Shown here: one piece after another, positions 36,237 through 44,641 of the stretch
Layout: each line of letters begins with the position of its first letter
Position numbering within the stretch: the stretch's first letter is position 1
Assembly: GCA_050173345.1 (NCBI GenBank)
Contig: JBFXKW010000008.1
Location: 1 to 64,000 of the forward strand
Length of the DNA: 64,000 nucleotides
Source of the DNA: SHWC01 sp050173345
GTDB taxonomy: Bacteria > Pseudomonadota > Alphaproteobacteria > UBA828
Direction of reading: 5' to 3'
Translations under genes and position numbers: made by a program
The notes under the pieces: model-generated
What the model saw: the letters and a program-made list of their open reading frames with translations, nothing else
What the model was told of the DNA's origin: nothing
Databases searched by the model: none

Positions 36237-36530
36237 ATGCTGAGCTATGAGGATTGCCTCGGCCTGTGCGAGCTGACCGAGGAGGAGATCGAGGCGATCG
36301 CGGAGCACGAGCACCTGCCGGCGATCGTGGCGGCGGAGTATGCCAGCTATCTGTGCCACGCGCCGAACGGCGAGGCGCACATCAAGCGCATCATCCTCGA
36401 CGACATCGCAGCTGCAAAGGCGCGCGGCGACGCCAGGCACGCGCTCGCGCTCAAGCTGGTGCTGCGGCATTTCGTCGAGCATCACCCGGCGAAGGCGAAG
36501 AAGCGCCGCACCACGCCGACGCCGGCCTAG
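36237..36530 (+). CDS. Conserved small acidic/helical protein of unknown function
   Basis: This 97-residue protein begins MLSYEDCLGLCELTEEEIEA, a pattern I associate with a small conserved alphaproteobacterial family without a name. It contains AEHEHLPAIVAAEYASYL, a helical RIILDDIAAAKARGD segment and a basic tail (AKKRRTTPTPA). Two cysteines four residues apart could bind metal or form a disulfide; the protein has no signal peptide. ATG 36237 has AAAGGGA 7 bases upstream. A FixK/FNR box upstream suggests expression at low oxygen. Confidence 0.7.
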   Translation: MLSYEDCLGLCELTEEEIEAIAEHEHLPAIVAAEYASYLCHAPNGEAHIKRIILDDIAAAKARGDARHALALKLVLRHFVEHHPAKAKKRRTTPTPA

Positions 36531-36561
36531 CTCAAGCACGATGCTGCGCAGGATAATTAGT

Positions 36562-36651
36562 CAACCGCCCTCAAGCAGCGAAGCGATAGGGCAAACAAAA
36601 ACAGCGGACGGGGTACCCAACCGCCCTCAAGCAGCGAAGCGGTAGGGCAAA
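36562..36651. repeat. Two near-identical 34-nt direct repeats
   Basis: Copies at 36562-36595 and 36618-36651 match at 33 of 34 positions, starting CAACCGCCCTCAAGCAGCGA. Each holds a GCCCT...AGGGC inverted pair. The second copy ends next to the stop codon of the PA14 gene (36653), so in that gene's transcript they form two consecutive hairpins. Confidence 0.75.
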
Positions 36652-36652
36652 A

Positions 36653-37249
36653 TCAGTGAGCCAGATATTCGGGCCCGATCGGCACCACCCCGCTCAAGCC
36701 CGGCCCGCTCCACTTGACCTGGAGCCGCCAGCTCCCCTTGCGCTGGTAGAAGTAGATCTTGATCGGGTGCCAGCCGGCTTCCGTCACGGTCACCGAAACC
36801 GGCCCGACATCGCGGTCGGGTGCCACGTCCTTGTCCTCGAGCACGAGCTTGTCGTCGATCAGGAGCCTGATGCTGTCGTTGATGCGCGCGGAGATCTGGT
36901 ACGTGCCGGCCTCCGGGAATTTGAGATAGCCGGTCAGCACGGCGCCGACGAACTTGCCGTGGTTCGCGGTGAGCACCTTCGCGCCTTCGCCACCGCGATT
37001 GTCGAGCGAAAGAACCGGCGTGCCGGGATTGGGGTTGCCGGTGTCGATGCGCTCGACGATCGGGTCGATATTGTCGTGGTCGGCGAAGGTGTACTTGATC
37101 GCGAGGCCGGGCTCGGCCGGCTCGGCCGCCATTGCCGCGCCCGGCCAGCCGAGCGCAACGCCGCACAGGCAAAGCGCGGCCATAAGTGCGCGCGGCCGGA
37201 AGAACGGCGGCGGGTCGGCCGGGACGGCGCGACGGCTTGGGCTGGACAT
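36653..37249 (-). CDS. PA14-domain secreted protein
   Basis: This 198-residue protein has a signal peptide (LMAALCLCGVALGWPGAAMA|AEPA) and a single PA14 domain: GYLKFPEAGTYQISARINDSIRLLIDDKLVLED, then GWHPIKIYFYQRKGSWRLQVKWSGPG. PA14 domains are beta-barrels that often bind carbohydrate, so a cell-surface or periplasmic glycan-binding role is possible. ATG 37249 is chosen; ATG 37264 is close and in frame. Two hairpin-forming repeats follow its stop. Confidence 0.8.
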   Translation of the reverse strand: MSSPSRRAVPADPPPFFRPRALMAALCLCGVALGWPGAAMAAEPAEPGLAIKYTFADHDNIDPIVERIDTGNPNPGTPVLSLDNRGGEGAKVLTANHGKFVGAVLTGYLKFPEAGTYQISARINDSIRLLIDDKLVLEDKDVAPDRDVGPVSVTVTEAGWHPIKIYFYQRKGSWRLQVKWSGPGLSGVVPIGPEYLAH

Positions 37250-37469
37250 CGGAGGACTCCCCATGCAAGTGGCGGGCAGCGGCACGGATGGTCGCCTGCC
37301 GGAAGCCGCCCCGCAATGGCGTTGACGCCCTGGAGCGGTGAATTCCTCGTTATCGGCCGCTCTCTCGCAGTCTTTGCCGGCGAGCGGCTTCATTCGGTAA
37401 CATCCGGGCGGGGCCGGGAGCTGGAACCGGCCGGCCCACACCGCAACCACGCATCCAGGGGGATCTCGC

Positions 37470-38906
37470 ATGGCGTTCAGCGACTATGACAAATACGACG
37501 GCGTCGGGCTGGCGGAGCTGGTACGGAAGAAAGAGGTCACCGCCCGCGAGGTGATCGACGAGGCGATCCGCCGGGCCGAGGCGGTCAACCCGAAGCTGAA
37601 CTTTCTCACGCACAAGGCCTACGACATCGCCCGCAAGGCCGCGGACGACCCCAAGCTGCCGGACGGCCCGCTCAAGGGTGTGCCCTGGCTGGTCAAGGAC
37701 CTGGCGACCGGCTGGGAGGGCCAGCCGGTGACCAATTGCTGCCCCTATTTCAAGGGCCTGGTCACGCCGTTCGATTCCGAGACGGTGCGCCGCCTGAAGG
37801 CCGCCGGCATGATCCCCTTCGGCAAGACCACCTCGCCCGAGATCGGCTGGGCGATCTCCACCGAATCCTCGATGTTCGGCATCACGCGCAATCCCTACGA
37901 CCCGGAGCGCACGCCGGGCGGCTCGAGCGGCGGCTCGGCCGCGGCGGTCGCGGCGCGCGTGCTGCCGGCGGCCGAGGCGTCCGACGGCGGCGGCTCGATC
38001 CGGGTGCCGGCCTCGAACAGCGGCCTGCTCGGCCTCAAGCCGTCGCGCGGGCGCATCAGCCTCGCGCCGGCGCTCTGCGACTTCTGGTATGGCGGCGCGA
38101 CCTTCCTCGGCGTGACGCGCACGGTGCGCGACACCGCGACCCTGCTCGACGTGACCGCCGGCCCGCTGCCCGGCGACCCCTACCAGGTCGCGCCGCCCAA
38201 GCGGCCCTATGTGCAGGAGGTCGGCGCCGACCCCGGCAAGCTCAGGATCGCGCTCGTCACCGATGCGCCGGAGCACGGCACGCCGGTCGAGCCTGAGGTC
38301 AAGCAGGCGGTGCTCGATGCCGGCAAACTGCTGGAGAGCCTCGGCCACAAGGTCGAGCCGCAGCCGGTGCCCTATGATTTCTGGCCGCTCTACAAGGTCT
38401 ACACCGCGATGACGGCGGTGCAGACGGCGGGCTGGTTCGCCGCCTCGGCCACGCTCCTCGGCCGCGAGGCGACGCGCGAGGACATGGCGCCGCTCTACTG
38501 GACGATGATCTACAAGGGCCGCAGCTATTCCGGCATCGATCATTCGAACCAGGTCGAGACCATCCGTCAGATGAGCCGGGCGATCATCACCAAGATGGCG
38601 GCGTTCGACGCCTGGCTGACGCCGACCGTGCCGATGCTGCCGCGCACCCACGGCTATTACGACATGACGCTCGACGTCGACGAATACGACGACACGCGCA
38701 TGGGGCCGGATTGCTGCTTCACCTCGCCGTTCAACGCCTCGGGCCTGCCCGCGGTCTCGGTGCCGATGAGCCTGAGCAAGGGCGGGCTGCCGATCGGCGT
38801 GCAGTTCGTCGGGCGCGACTGCGACGAGGCGACGCTGATCCGCATCGCCGCGCAGATCGAGCAGGCGCGGCCCTGGATCGACCGCAAGCCGAAGGTGATG
38901 AGCTAG
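37470..38906 (+). CDS. Amidase-signature family hydrolase
   Basis: This 478-residue protein belongs to the amidase signature family, with a Ser-Ser-Lys triad. The Lys lies in GVPWLVKDL, the two serines in TPGGSSGGSAAAVAA and DGGGSIRVPAS. LVTPFDSETVRRLKAAGMIPFGKTTSPEIG is typical. The region is cytoplasmic, with no signal peptide. Substrate unknown: members cleave amides, carbamates or nylon oligomers (a similarity of the opening to 6-aminohexanoate-cyclic-dimer hydrolases is possible). It precedes the ammonium transporter, which fits a role in releasing ammonia. Confidence 0.88.
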   Translation: MAFSDYDKYDGVGLAELVRKKEVTAREVIDEAIRRAEAVNPKLNFLTHKAYDIARKAADDPKLPDGPLKGVPWLVKDLATGWEGQPVTNCCPYFKGLVTPFDSETVRRLKAAGMIPFGKTTSPEIGWAISTESSMFGITRNPYDPERTPGGSSGGSAAAVAARVLPAAEASDGGGSIRVPASNSGLLGLKPSRGRISLAPALCDFWYGGATFLGVTRTVRDTATLLDVTAGPLPGDPYQVAPPKRPYVQEVGADPGKLRIALVTDAPEHGTPVEPEVKQAVLDAGKLLESLGHKVEPQPVPYDFWPLYKVYTAMTAVQTAGWFAASATLLGREATREDMAPLYWTMIYKGRSYSGIDHSNQVETIRQMSRAIITKMAAFDAWLTPTVPMLPRTHGYYDMTLDVDEYDDTRMGPDCCFTSPFNASGLPAVSVPMSLSKGGLPIGVQFVGRDCDEATLIRIAAQIEQARPWIDRKPKVMS

Positions 38907-39054
38907 CCTGGCGGGGCCGCCACGGACCGCCGGGCGACCCCCGCTCGACAGCGCGGCCGGGCTCGCATACCCTTTGGCTCCGATCCCAGCCGTCCGCCGG
39001 CCCCGCAGAACCACACGGCGCGACGCGCCCCGGAAACGTCGGAGGGAGGATCGC

Positions 39055-40371
39055 GTGCCGTCATGGGTCGCCTTGTCTGGCGGGCGTTCGGCCCGCGGGT
39101 TGGCTTGGCTGGCCGCCCTCGCCGCCCTCTGCCCCGCCGCGGCGCTCGCGCAGGACGCCGCGCCTACCGGCCCCGACAGCGGCGACACCGCCTGGATGAT
39201 CGTCGCCACCGCGCTCGTGCTGCTCATGAGCATACCGGGCGTCGCGCTCTTCTATGGCGGCATGGTGCAGAAGAAGAACGTGCTGTCGATTGCGATGCAG
39301 TCCTTCGTGATCACCTGCGTGGTCACCGTGCTGTGGTTCGTGATCGGCTATTCGCTGGTGTTCACGCCGGGCGGCGCGGTCTACGGCGGCACCGAGAAGG
39401 CGCTCCTGCTCAACGTCGGCTTCGATGCGCTCGCCGGCACGGTGCCGGAGACGGTGTTCGTCTGCTTCCAGCTCACCTTCGCGGTCATCACCACCGCGCT
39501 GATCACCGGCGCGGTGGCCGAGCGCATGAAGTTCAGCGCGCTCCTGGTCTTCTCGGGCGTCTGGCTGCTCGCGGTCTATGTGCCGGTGGCGCACATGGTG
39601 TGGGGCGGCGGCCTGCTCGGCGCCGATGGCGTGCTCGATTTCGCGGGCGGCACGGTCGTCCACATCAACTCCGGCGTCGCCGGCCTGGTCGCAGCGGTCA
39701 TCGTGGGCCGGCGCATCGGCTTCGGCCGAGAGCCCATGCCGCCGCACAACCTCGCGCTCTCGCTGATCGGCGCGAGCTTGCTCTGGGTCGGCTGGTTCGG
39801 CTTCAACGCTGGCTCGGCGGTCGGCGCGAACGCGCTCGCCGGGCTTGCCATGCTGGTCACCCAGATCGCCGCCGCGATGGGCGCGATGGCCTGGATGGCG
39901 GCCGAATGGGCGCGCCAGGGCAAGCCGAGCGTGCTCGGCGCGCTGTCGGGCGCGGTCTCAGGGCTGGTCGCGATCACGCCGGCGTCGGGCTTCGTCACGC
40001 CGGTCGCGGCGCTCGCCATCGGTGCGCTCGGCGGCTTCGCCTGCTATCTCGCCACCAGCCATCTGAAACGCCGGCTCGGCTATGACGACAGCCTCGACGT
40101 GTTCGGCGTGCACGGCATCGGCGGCATCGTCGGCGCGGTCTTGACCGGCGTGTTTGCCACCGCGGCCTTCGGCGGCGCCTCGGGCGCGGTTGACGGCAAT
40201 GCCGGCCAGATCGTCACCCAGCTCTATGGGCTCGCCGTCACCGCGGCGTGGAGCGCGGTGGTCAGCGCCGCGATCCTGATCGTGCTGAAGCGGACGATCG
40301 GGCTCAGGGTGAGCGAGCCGGGCGAGCGCGAGGGGCTCGACATTCACGCCCACGGCGAATCGGTGCTCTGA
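39055..40371 (+). CDS. amt: Ammonium transporter
   Basis: This 438-residue Amt/MEP channel conducts ammonium into the cell. It has a cleavable signal (LAALAALCPAAALAQ), then about eleven membrane helices. Recognisable parts: ALVLLMSIPGVALFYGGMVQKKN, VWGGGLLGADGVLDFAGGTVVHINSG with the first pore histidine, and DVFGVHGIGGIVGAVLTG with the second. GTG 39055 is chosen since GGAGGGAGG lies 6 bases upstream. It is followed by a PII gene, as in most amtB-glnK loci. Confidence 0.93.
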   Translation: MPSWVALSGGRSARGLAWLAALAALCPAAALAQDAAPTGPDSGDTAWMIVATALVLLMSIPGVALFYGGMVQKKNVLSIAMQSFVITCVVTVLWFVIGYSLVFTPGGAVYGGTEKALLLNVGFDALAGTVPETVFVCFQLTFAVITTALITGAVAERMKFSALLVFSGVWLLAVYVPVAHMVWGGGLLGADGVLDFAGGTVVHINSGVAGLVAAVIVGRRIGFGREPMPPHNLALSLIGASLLWVGWFGFNAGSAVGANALAGLAMLVTQIAAAMGAMAWMAAEWARQGKPSVLGALSGAVSGLVAITPASGFVTPVAALAIGALGGFACYLATSHLKRRLGYDDSLDVFGVHGIGGIVGAVLTGVFATAAFGGASGAVDGNAGQIVTQLYGLAVTAAWSAVVSAAILIVLKRTIGLRVSEPGEREGLDIHAHGESVL

Positions 40372-40425
40372 CGCGGCGGCGCAGGCGCGCGTCCATGCAG
40401 GGTCACGCTGGATAGGAAGGTAGCC

Positions 40426-40770
40426 ATGAAGTTCGTCATCGCGGTGATCCAGTCTCACAGGCTCGAGCCGGTGCGCCTTGCGCTGGCCGAGCTCGGGGTT
40501 GAAGCCATCACCGTCTCCGAGGTCAAGCGCTTCGGCCTGCAGGAGACCCACAAGGAGTTCTACCGGGGCATCGAATACGCAGTCGGCTACCTGACCAAGA
40601 CGCGGATCGAGTTCGCGGTCTCGGACGAGCTCGTGCAGCGCGCGATCGACGCGCTGCGGCAGGCCGCGGTCACCGGCGAGGTCGGCGACGGGCGCATCTA
40701 CGTCTCCGAGCTGAGCCACGTCATACAGATTCGATCGGGCAAGATGGACGCGAGCGCTGATGCGCTGTAG
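40426..40770 (+). CDS. Divergent PII signal-transduction protein (GlnK-like)
   Basis: This 114-residue PII protein probably blocks or controls Amt. The fold is clear (VRLALAELGVEAITVSEVKRFG, VGDGRIYVSELSHVIQIRSG) and Tyr51 of the T-loop, the uridylylation site, is kept (YRGIEYAV). However, residues that contact nucleotide in E. coli GlnB are changed: Arg38 to Leu, Lys85 to Glu, Arg101 to Gln, and the T-loop reads LQETHKEF instead of RQKGHTEL. Gln39, Lys58 and Arg103 remain. Altered ATP/2-oxoglutarate response is likely. It starts 55 bases after amt. Confidence 0.87.
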   Translation: MKFVIAVIQSHRLEPVRLALAELGVEAITVSEVKRFGLQETHKEFYRGIEYAVGYLTKTRIEFAVSDELVQRAIDALRQAAVTGEVGDGRIYVSELSHVIQIRSGKMDASADAL

Positions 40771-40794
40771 CGCGCGCGGCGCAGGGATCGGCAG

Positions 40795-42810
40795 TTGGCG
40801 AAGCCCGGGGCAAGGTCGCTCGCGGCCTTCCAGGAGCGGCTGGATACCGCCATCGCCCGGGTACGCGCCCTGCATCAGGCCGGCAAGCTGAGTGCGGCGG
40901 AGCAGAACTATCTGAGGCTGATCGAGGCAGCGCCGGGCCAAGCGCATCCCCTCATGCTGCTCGGCCTGATTCACCTGAACCGGAACGACGCGGCGGAGGC
41001 GCTCTGGCTCATCGACGCCTCGCTTCGCATCGAACCGGCGCAGCCGGCGGCGCTCAACAACCGCGGCAATGCGCTCCAGGCGCTCGGCCGGTTCGCGGAA
41101 GCCGTGGCGAGTTACGACCGGGCGATCGCCTGCCGCTCCGACTATGCACACGCCTTCAACAACCGGGGCAACGCGCTGCTGAAGCTCGGCCGCCGCGACG
41201 AGGCCCTGGCGAGCTACGACCAGGCGATCGCGCTCAAGCCCGACCATGCGGAGGCGTTCTACAACCGCGGCAACCTGCTCCACGAGCTCGGCCGCCACGA
41301 GGAGGCCGCAGCAAGCTGCGATCAGGCGATCGCGCTCCGGCCCGACCACGCGCAGGCGCACTACAACCGCGGCAACGCGCTCCGCGAGCTCGGCCGCTAC
41401 GAGGAAGCGCTGGCAAGCTATGACCGCGCCATCGCGCTGGCACCGCGCGACGCGCAGGCGCTCTACAATCGCGGCATCGTGCTGCAGGAGCTCGAACGGC
41501 ACGAGGAAGCCGTAGCGGACTACGGCCGGGCGATCGCCGTCGCGGCCGGCTATGTGGACGCCTTCTACAATCGCGGCAACGCGCTGCACGAGCTCGGGCG
41601 GGACGAGGAGGCCGTCGCGAGCTATGACCGGGCGATCGCCTTGAAGCCCGACCATACGCGTGCGTTCAACAACCGGGGCAACGCGCTCGACGCGCTCGGC
41701 CGGTACGAGGAGGCGGTAGCGAGCTATGACCAGGCGATCGCGCTTGAACCCGGCTATGCCCGGGCGTTCTACAACCGGGGCAAGACCCTGCAGAACCTGT
41801 GCCGGTACGAGGCGGCCATCGCCAGCTACGAGCGGGCGACCGCCATCAAGCCGGACTACGCGGCCGCCTACTGGAACAAGAGCCTCCTTCTCCTGCTGCG
41901 CGGCGACTTCGAGGCGGGCTGGCCGCCCTATGAGTGGCGCTGGGCGCGCGACGACTTCCCTTCGCCGAAACGCGACTTCGCACAACCCCGCTGGCGCGGC
42001 GCCGAGACGCTGTTGGGCAAGACCATCCTGCTCCATGCCGAGCAGGGCCTCGGCGATACCATCCAGTTCTGCCGCTATGCGCCGCTGGTCGCGGCACGCG
42101 GCGCGAGCGTCGTACTCGAGGTGCAGCCCGCGCTGCGCTCGCTCATGGCATCCCTCGACGGCGTGGACCGGGTGGTCGCCTTCGGCGAGAAGCTGCCGCG
42201 CTTCGACTGCCACGCGCCGCTGCTCAGCCTGCCGCTCGCCTTCGGCACCAGGCTCGACAGCATCCCCGCGCCGGTTCGCTACCTGGCCGCGCGGGCCGAG
42301 GCGGTCGAACGCTGGTCGGCGAAGCTCGGCCCGGCGCGCCGGCTGCGCGTCGGCCTCGTGTGGTCGGGGCATCCGAGGCACCGGCATGACCGGCACCGCT
42401 CGATCGCGCTCGCCGCGCTGCTGCCGCTGCTCGGCAGCGGCGCCGAGATCATCGGCCTGCAGAAGGAGCCGCGGCCGGCGGACGAGGCGGTGCTCGCCGA
42501 GACGCCCGGGATCAGGAACCTCGGGCCGGCGCTCGGCGACATGGCCGATACCGCCGCCCTGATATCGGCCCTGGACCTGGTGATCGGCGTCGATACCTCG
42601 GTCGCCCATCTCGCCGCGGCGCTCGGCAAGCCGGTCTGGCTGCTGCTGCATCATGCGCCGGACTGGCGCTGGCTGCTGGAGCGCGAGGACAGCCCGTGGT
42701 ACCCGACCGCCCGACTGTTCCGCCAGACGGAGCACGGCGACTGGGCGGGCGTGATTGCGCGGGTCGCCTCAGCGCTCGAGGCCTTCACGGCGAGCGCGGC
42801 GACCGGATAG
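40795..42810 (+). CDS. TPR-array protein with GT9-like glycosyltransferase domain (1)
   Basis: This 671-residue protein has about ten tetratricopeptide repeats (residues ~30-370; units such as FNNRGNALLKLGRRDEALASY) and a C-terminal domain of ~300 residues. The latter has LHAEQGLGDTIQFCRYAPLV, VGLVWSGHPRHRHDR and VIGVDTSVAHLAAALGKPVW, resembling GT9 heptosyltransferases and TPR-glycosyltransferases. It may add sugar to a protein or surface polymer. The only reasonable start is TTG 40795, with AGGGA 8 bases upstream. First of four paralogues. Confidence 0.82.
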   Translation: MAKPGARSLAAFQERLDTAIARVRALHQAGKLSAAEQNYLRLIEAAPGQAHPLMLLGLIHLNRNDAAEALWLIDASLRIEPAQPAALNNRGNALQALGRFAEAVASYDRAIACRSDYAHAFNNRGNALLKLGRRDEALASYDQAIALKPDHAEAFYNRGNLLHELGRHEEAAASCDQAIALRPDHAQAHYNRGNALRELGRYEEALASYDRAIALAPRDAQALYNRGIVLQELERHEEAVADYGRAIAVAAGYVDAFYNRGNALHELGRDEEAVASYDRAIALKPDHTRAFNNRGNALDALGRYEEAVASYDQAIALEPGYARAFYNRGKTLQNLCRYEAAIASYERATAIKPDYAAAYWNKSLLLLLRGDFEAGWPPYEWRWARDDFPSPKRDFAQPRWRGAETLLGKTILLHAEQGLGDTIQFCRYAPLVAARGASVVLEVQPALRSLMASLDGVDRVVAFGEKLPRFDCHAPLLSLPLAFGTRLDSIPAPVRYLAARAEAVERWSAKLGPARRLRVGLVWSGHPRHRHDRHRSIALAALLPLLGSGAEIIGLQKEPRPADEAVLAETPGIRNLGPALGDMADTAALISALDLVIGVDTSVAHLAAALGKPVWLLLHHAPDWRWLLEREDSPWYPTARLFRQTEHGDWAGVIARVASALEAFTASAATG

Positions 42811-42854
42811 GCCTCCGGCTGCGGCGGCTTGCAGACGGCGCCGTACCGCCGGAT

Positions 42855-43430
42855 TCAGCTGGCCTCGGTGCGGGCAGGCAGGGTGTGGACGTGAACGTCG
42901 CGGCCGGAATGCCGCGACATGATCTCGACCGCGCGCTTCTCCTTCTCGGCATCCCAGGTGCGCACCCAGAGCAGCAATCCGCCGCGGTCGAGCTGCTCCT
43001 GGATGTAGCGCGCATGCCGGTCGCCAATCCAGCCGGCGAGCAGCGAGCCGATGAGGGCGCCGGCGCCGCCCGCCAGCGCCGCCGCCCCGACGATCGCGGC
43101 CAGCGTGCCGCCCGAGGCGGCCACGGCGCCGACCGCGACCACGCCGCCGACATACATCAGCCCGCCGATCAGGCCGCCTGCCGCACCGCCGCGCGATTCA
43201 GTGTCGACGTAGACGGTGCGCGGGGCGCGGCTGTCGTCCTCGAGCTCGGTCACCCGCTTGTAGCGGCCGCCGAGCTTCTCCTCGGCCGCCTTCTCGCTGG
43301 CGAGCAGGCTGAGCTCGGCGCGGTCGAACCCCGAGATCAGCAACTCGTCGATGGCCGCCTGCATCCTGTCATGGCTGTCGAACACGCCGACGGCCTCGCG
43401 CACCGTATCGACTTCGCTCTGTAGCGTCAT
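42855..43430 (-). CDS. Glycine-zipper membrane protein of unknown function
   Basis: This 191-residue protein has a soluble N-terminal part (AVGVFDSHDRMQAAIDELLISGFDRAELSLLAS), then a Gly/Ala-rich two-pass hydrophobic region (GGLIGGLMYVGGVVAVGAVAA, AALAGGAGALIGSLLAG), then a cytoplasmic-type tail ending in DVHVHTLPARTEAS. The first part resembles the general-stress-protein 17M/YflT-like or DUF1269-type start. It is transcribed against the flanking TPR genes and interrupts their array. ATG 43430 has GGGAGGG 8 bases upstream. Confidence 0.68.
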   Translation of the reverse strand: MTLQSEVDTVREAVGVFDSHDRMQAAIDELLISGFDRAELSLLASEKAAEEKLGGRYKRVTELEDDSRAPRTVYVDTESRGGAAGGLIGGLMYVGGVVAVGAVAASGGTLAAIVGAAALAGGAGALIGSLLAGWIGDRHARYIQEQLDRGGLLLWVRTWDAEKEKRAVEIMSRHSGRDVHVHTLPARTEAS

Positions 43431-43654
43431 GCCGGCATCCCTCCCGCTGATCGCGCCGACGGCTCGTACGGGCACCACACGCCCTGACTTAACGCAACGC
43501 CGGATCGTACGGCACGGTTCCCGCGGCCCGCGCCTGCCCGGCCCGCGCCACGAGGCGATTTCATCCCGATCGAACCTGCTCTAGGATTTCTCGACCGCGC
43601 GCCCGGACGCGCCGCGGCTGATCCATCAGGCAGAAATCAGGGGGAGAGCACAGC

Positions 43655-44641
43655 ATGCAGACACGCCGGCTCGGCCGCCGCGGGCTCGACGTATCGGCGC
43701 TCGGGCTCGGCTGCATGGGGATGTCGGAGTTCTACGGCGCCCAGGATGAACGGGAGGCGATCGCCACCCTGCATCGCGCCATCGAGCTCGGCGTCAGCTT
43801 CCTCGACACCGCAGACATGTACGGTACCGGCGCTAACGAGACGCTGGTCGGGCGCGCCATCCGCGACCGCCGCGACCGGGTCGTGCTTGCGACGAAGTTC
43901 GGCGTCGTGCGCGGCGATGACGGCAGCTTCCTCGGCGTCAACGGCAGGCCCGACTATGTGCGCCAGGCATGCGAGGCAAGCCTCAGACGGCTCGGCGTCG
44001 AGGTGATCGACCTCTACTTCCAGCACCGGGTCGACCCCGCGACGCCGATCGAGGAGACGGTCGGCGCAATGGCCGAGCTGGTGCGCGCCGGCAAGGTGCG
44101 CCATATCGGTCTGTCAGAGGCGGCGCCAGCGACCGTCCGCCGCGCGCATGCGGTGCATCCGCTCGCGGCGGTGCAGACCGAATATTCGCTCTGGACGCGC
44201 GACCCGGAGGGTGAGCTGCTGCCGACCCTGCGCGAGCTCGGCATCGGCTTCGTTGCCTACAGCCCGCTCGGCCGCGGCTTCCTCACCGGGCGGTTCAAGT
44301 CGCTGGCCGATATCGAGGATGGCGATTTCCGCCGCAACAACCCGCGCTTCCAGGGTGAGAACCTGACGCGCAATCTCGCGCTCGTCGCAGAGATCGAGGC
44401 GCTCGCCAAGGCCAAGGGCTGCACGCCGGCGCAGGCCGCGCTCACCTGGGTCCTCGCGCAAGGCGATGACATCGTGCCGATCCCCGGCACCAAGCGACGC
44501 AAATACCTGGAGGAGAATGTCGGCGCCGCGTCGCTCAGGCTGAGCGCCGACGAGGTGGCCAGGCTCGGCCGGGCGATCCCGCCCGGCGCCGCGGCCGGCA
44601 CCCGCTACCCCGAGGCCGGCATGGCCGCGCTCAACCGTTGA
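43655..44641 (+). CDS. Aldo/keto reductase
   Basis: This 328-residue NADPH-dependent reductase has the AKR tetrad: Asp and Tyr in SFLDTADMYG, Lys in VLATKFG and His in LYFQHRVD. The C-terminal coenzyme-binding end (VPIPGTKRRKYLEENV) is intact. It resembles AKR13/YakC-type enzymes that reduce small aldehydes. Its stop codon overlaps the TTG start of the second TPR-glycosyltransferase gene, which suggests shared transcription rather than shared function. Confidence 0.9.
   Translation: MQTRRLGRRGLDVSALGLGCMGMSEFYGAQDEREAIATLHRAIELGVSFLDTADMYGTGANETLVGRAIRDRRDRVVLATKFGVVRGDDGSFLGVNGRPDYVRQACEASLRRLGVEVIDLYFQHRVDPATPIEETVGAMAELVRAGKVRHIGLSEAAPATVRRAHAVHPLAAVQTEYSLWTRDPEGELLPTLRELGIGFVAYSPLGRGFLTGRFKSLADIEDGDFRRNNPRFQGENLTRNLALVAEIEALAKAKGCTPAQAALTWVLAQGDDIVPIPGTKRRKYLEENVGAASLRLSADEVARLGRAIPPGAAAGTRYPEAGMAALNR

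Noticed and set aside
39958..42735. 925-codon minus-strand frame opposite amt, PII and the first TPR gene
   Set aside because: It crosses three well-supported plus-strand genes and their gaps; composition is Arg/Ala/Glu-rich as in GC-rich shadows.
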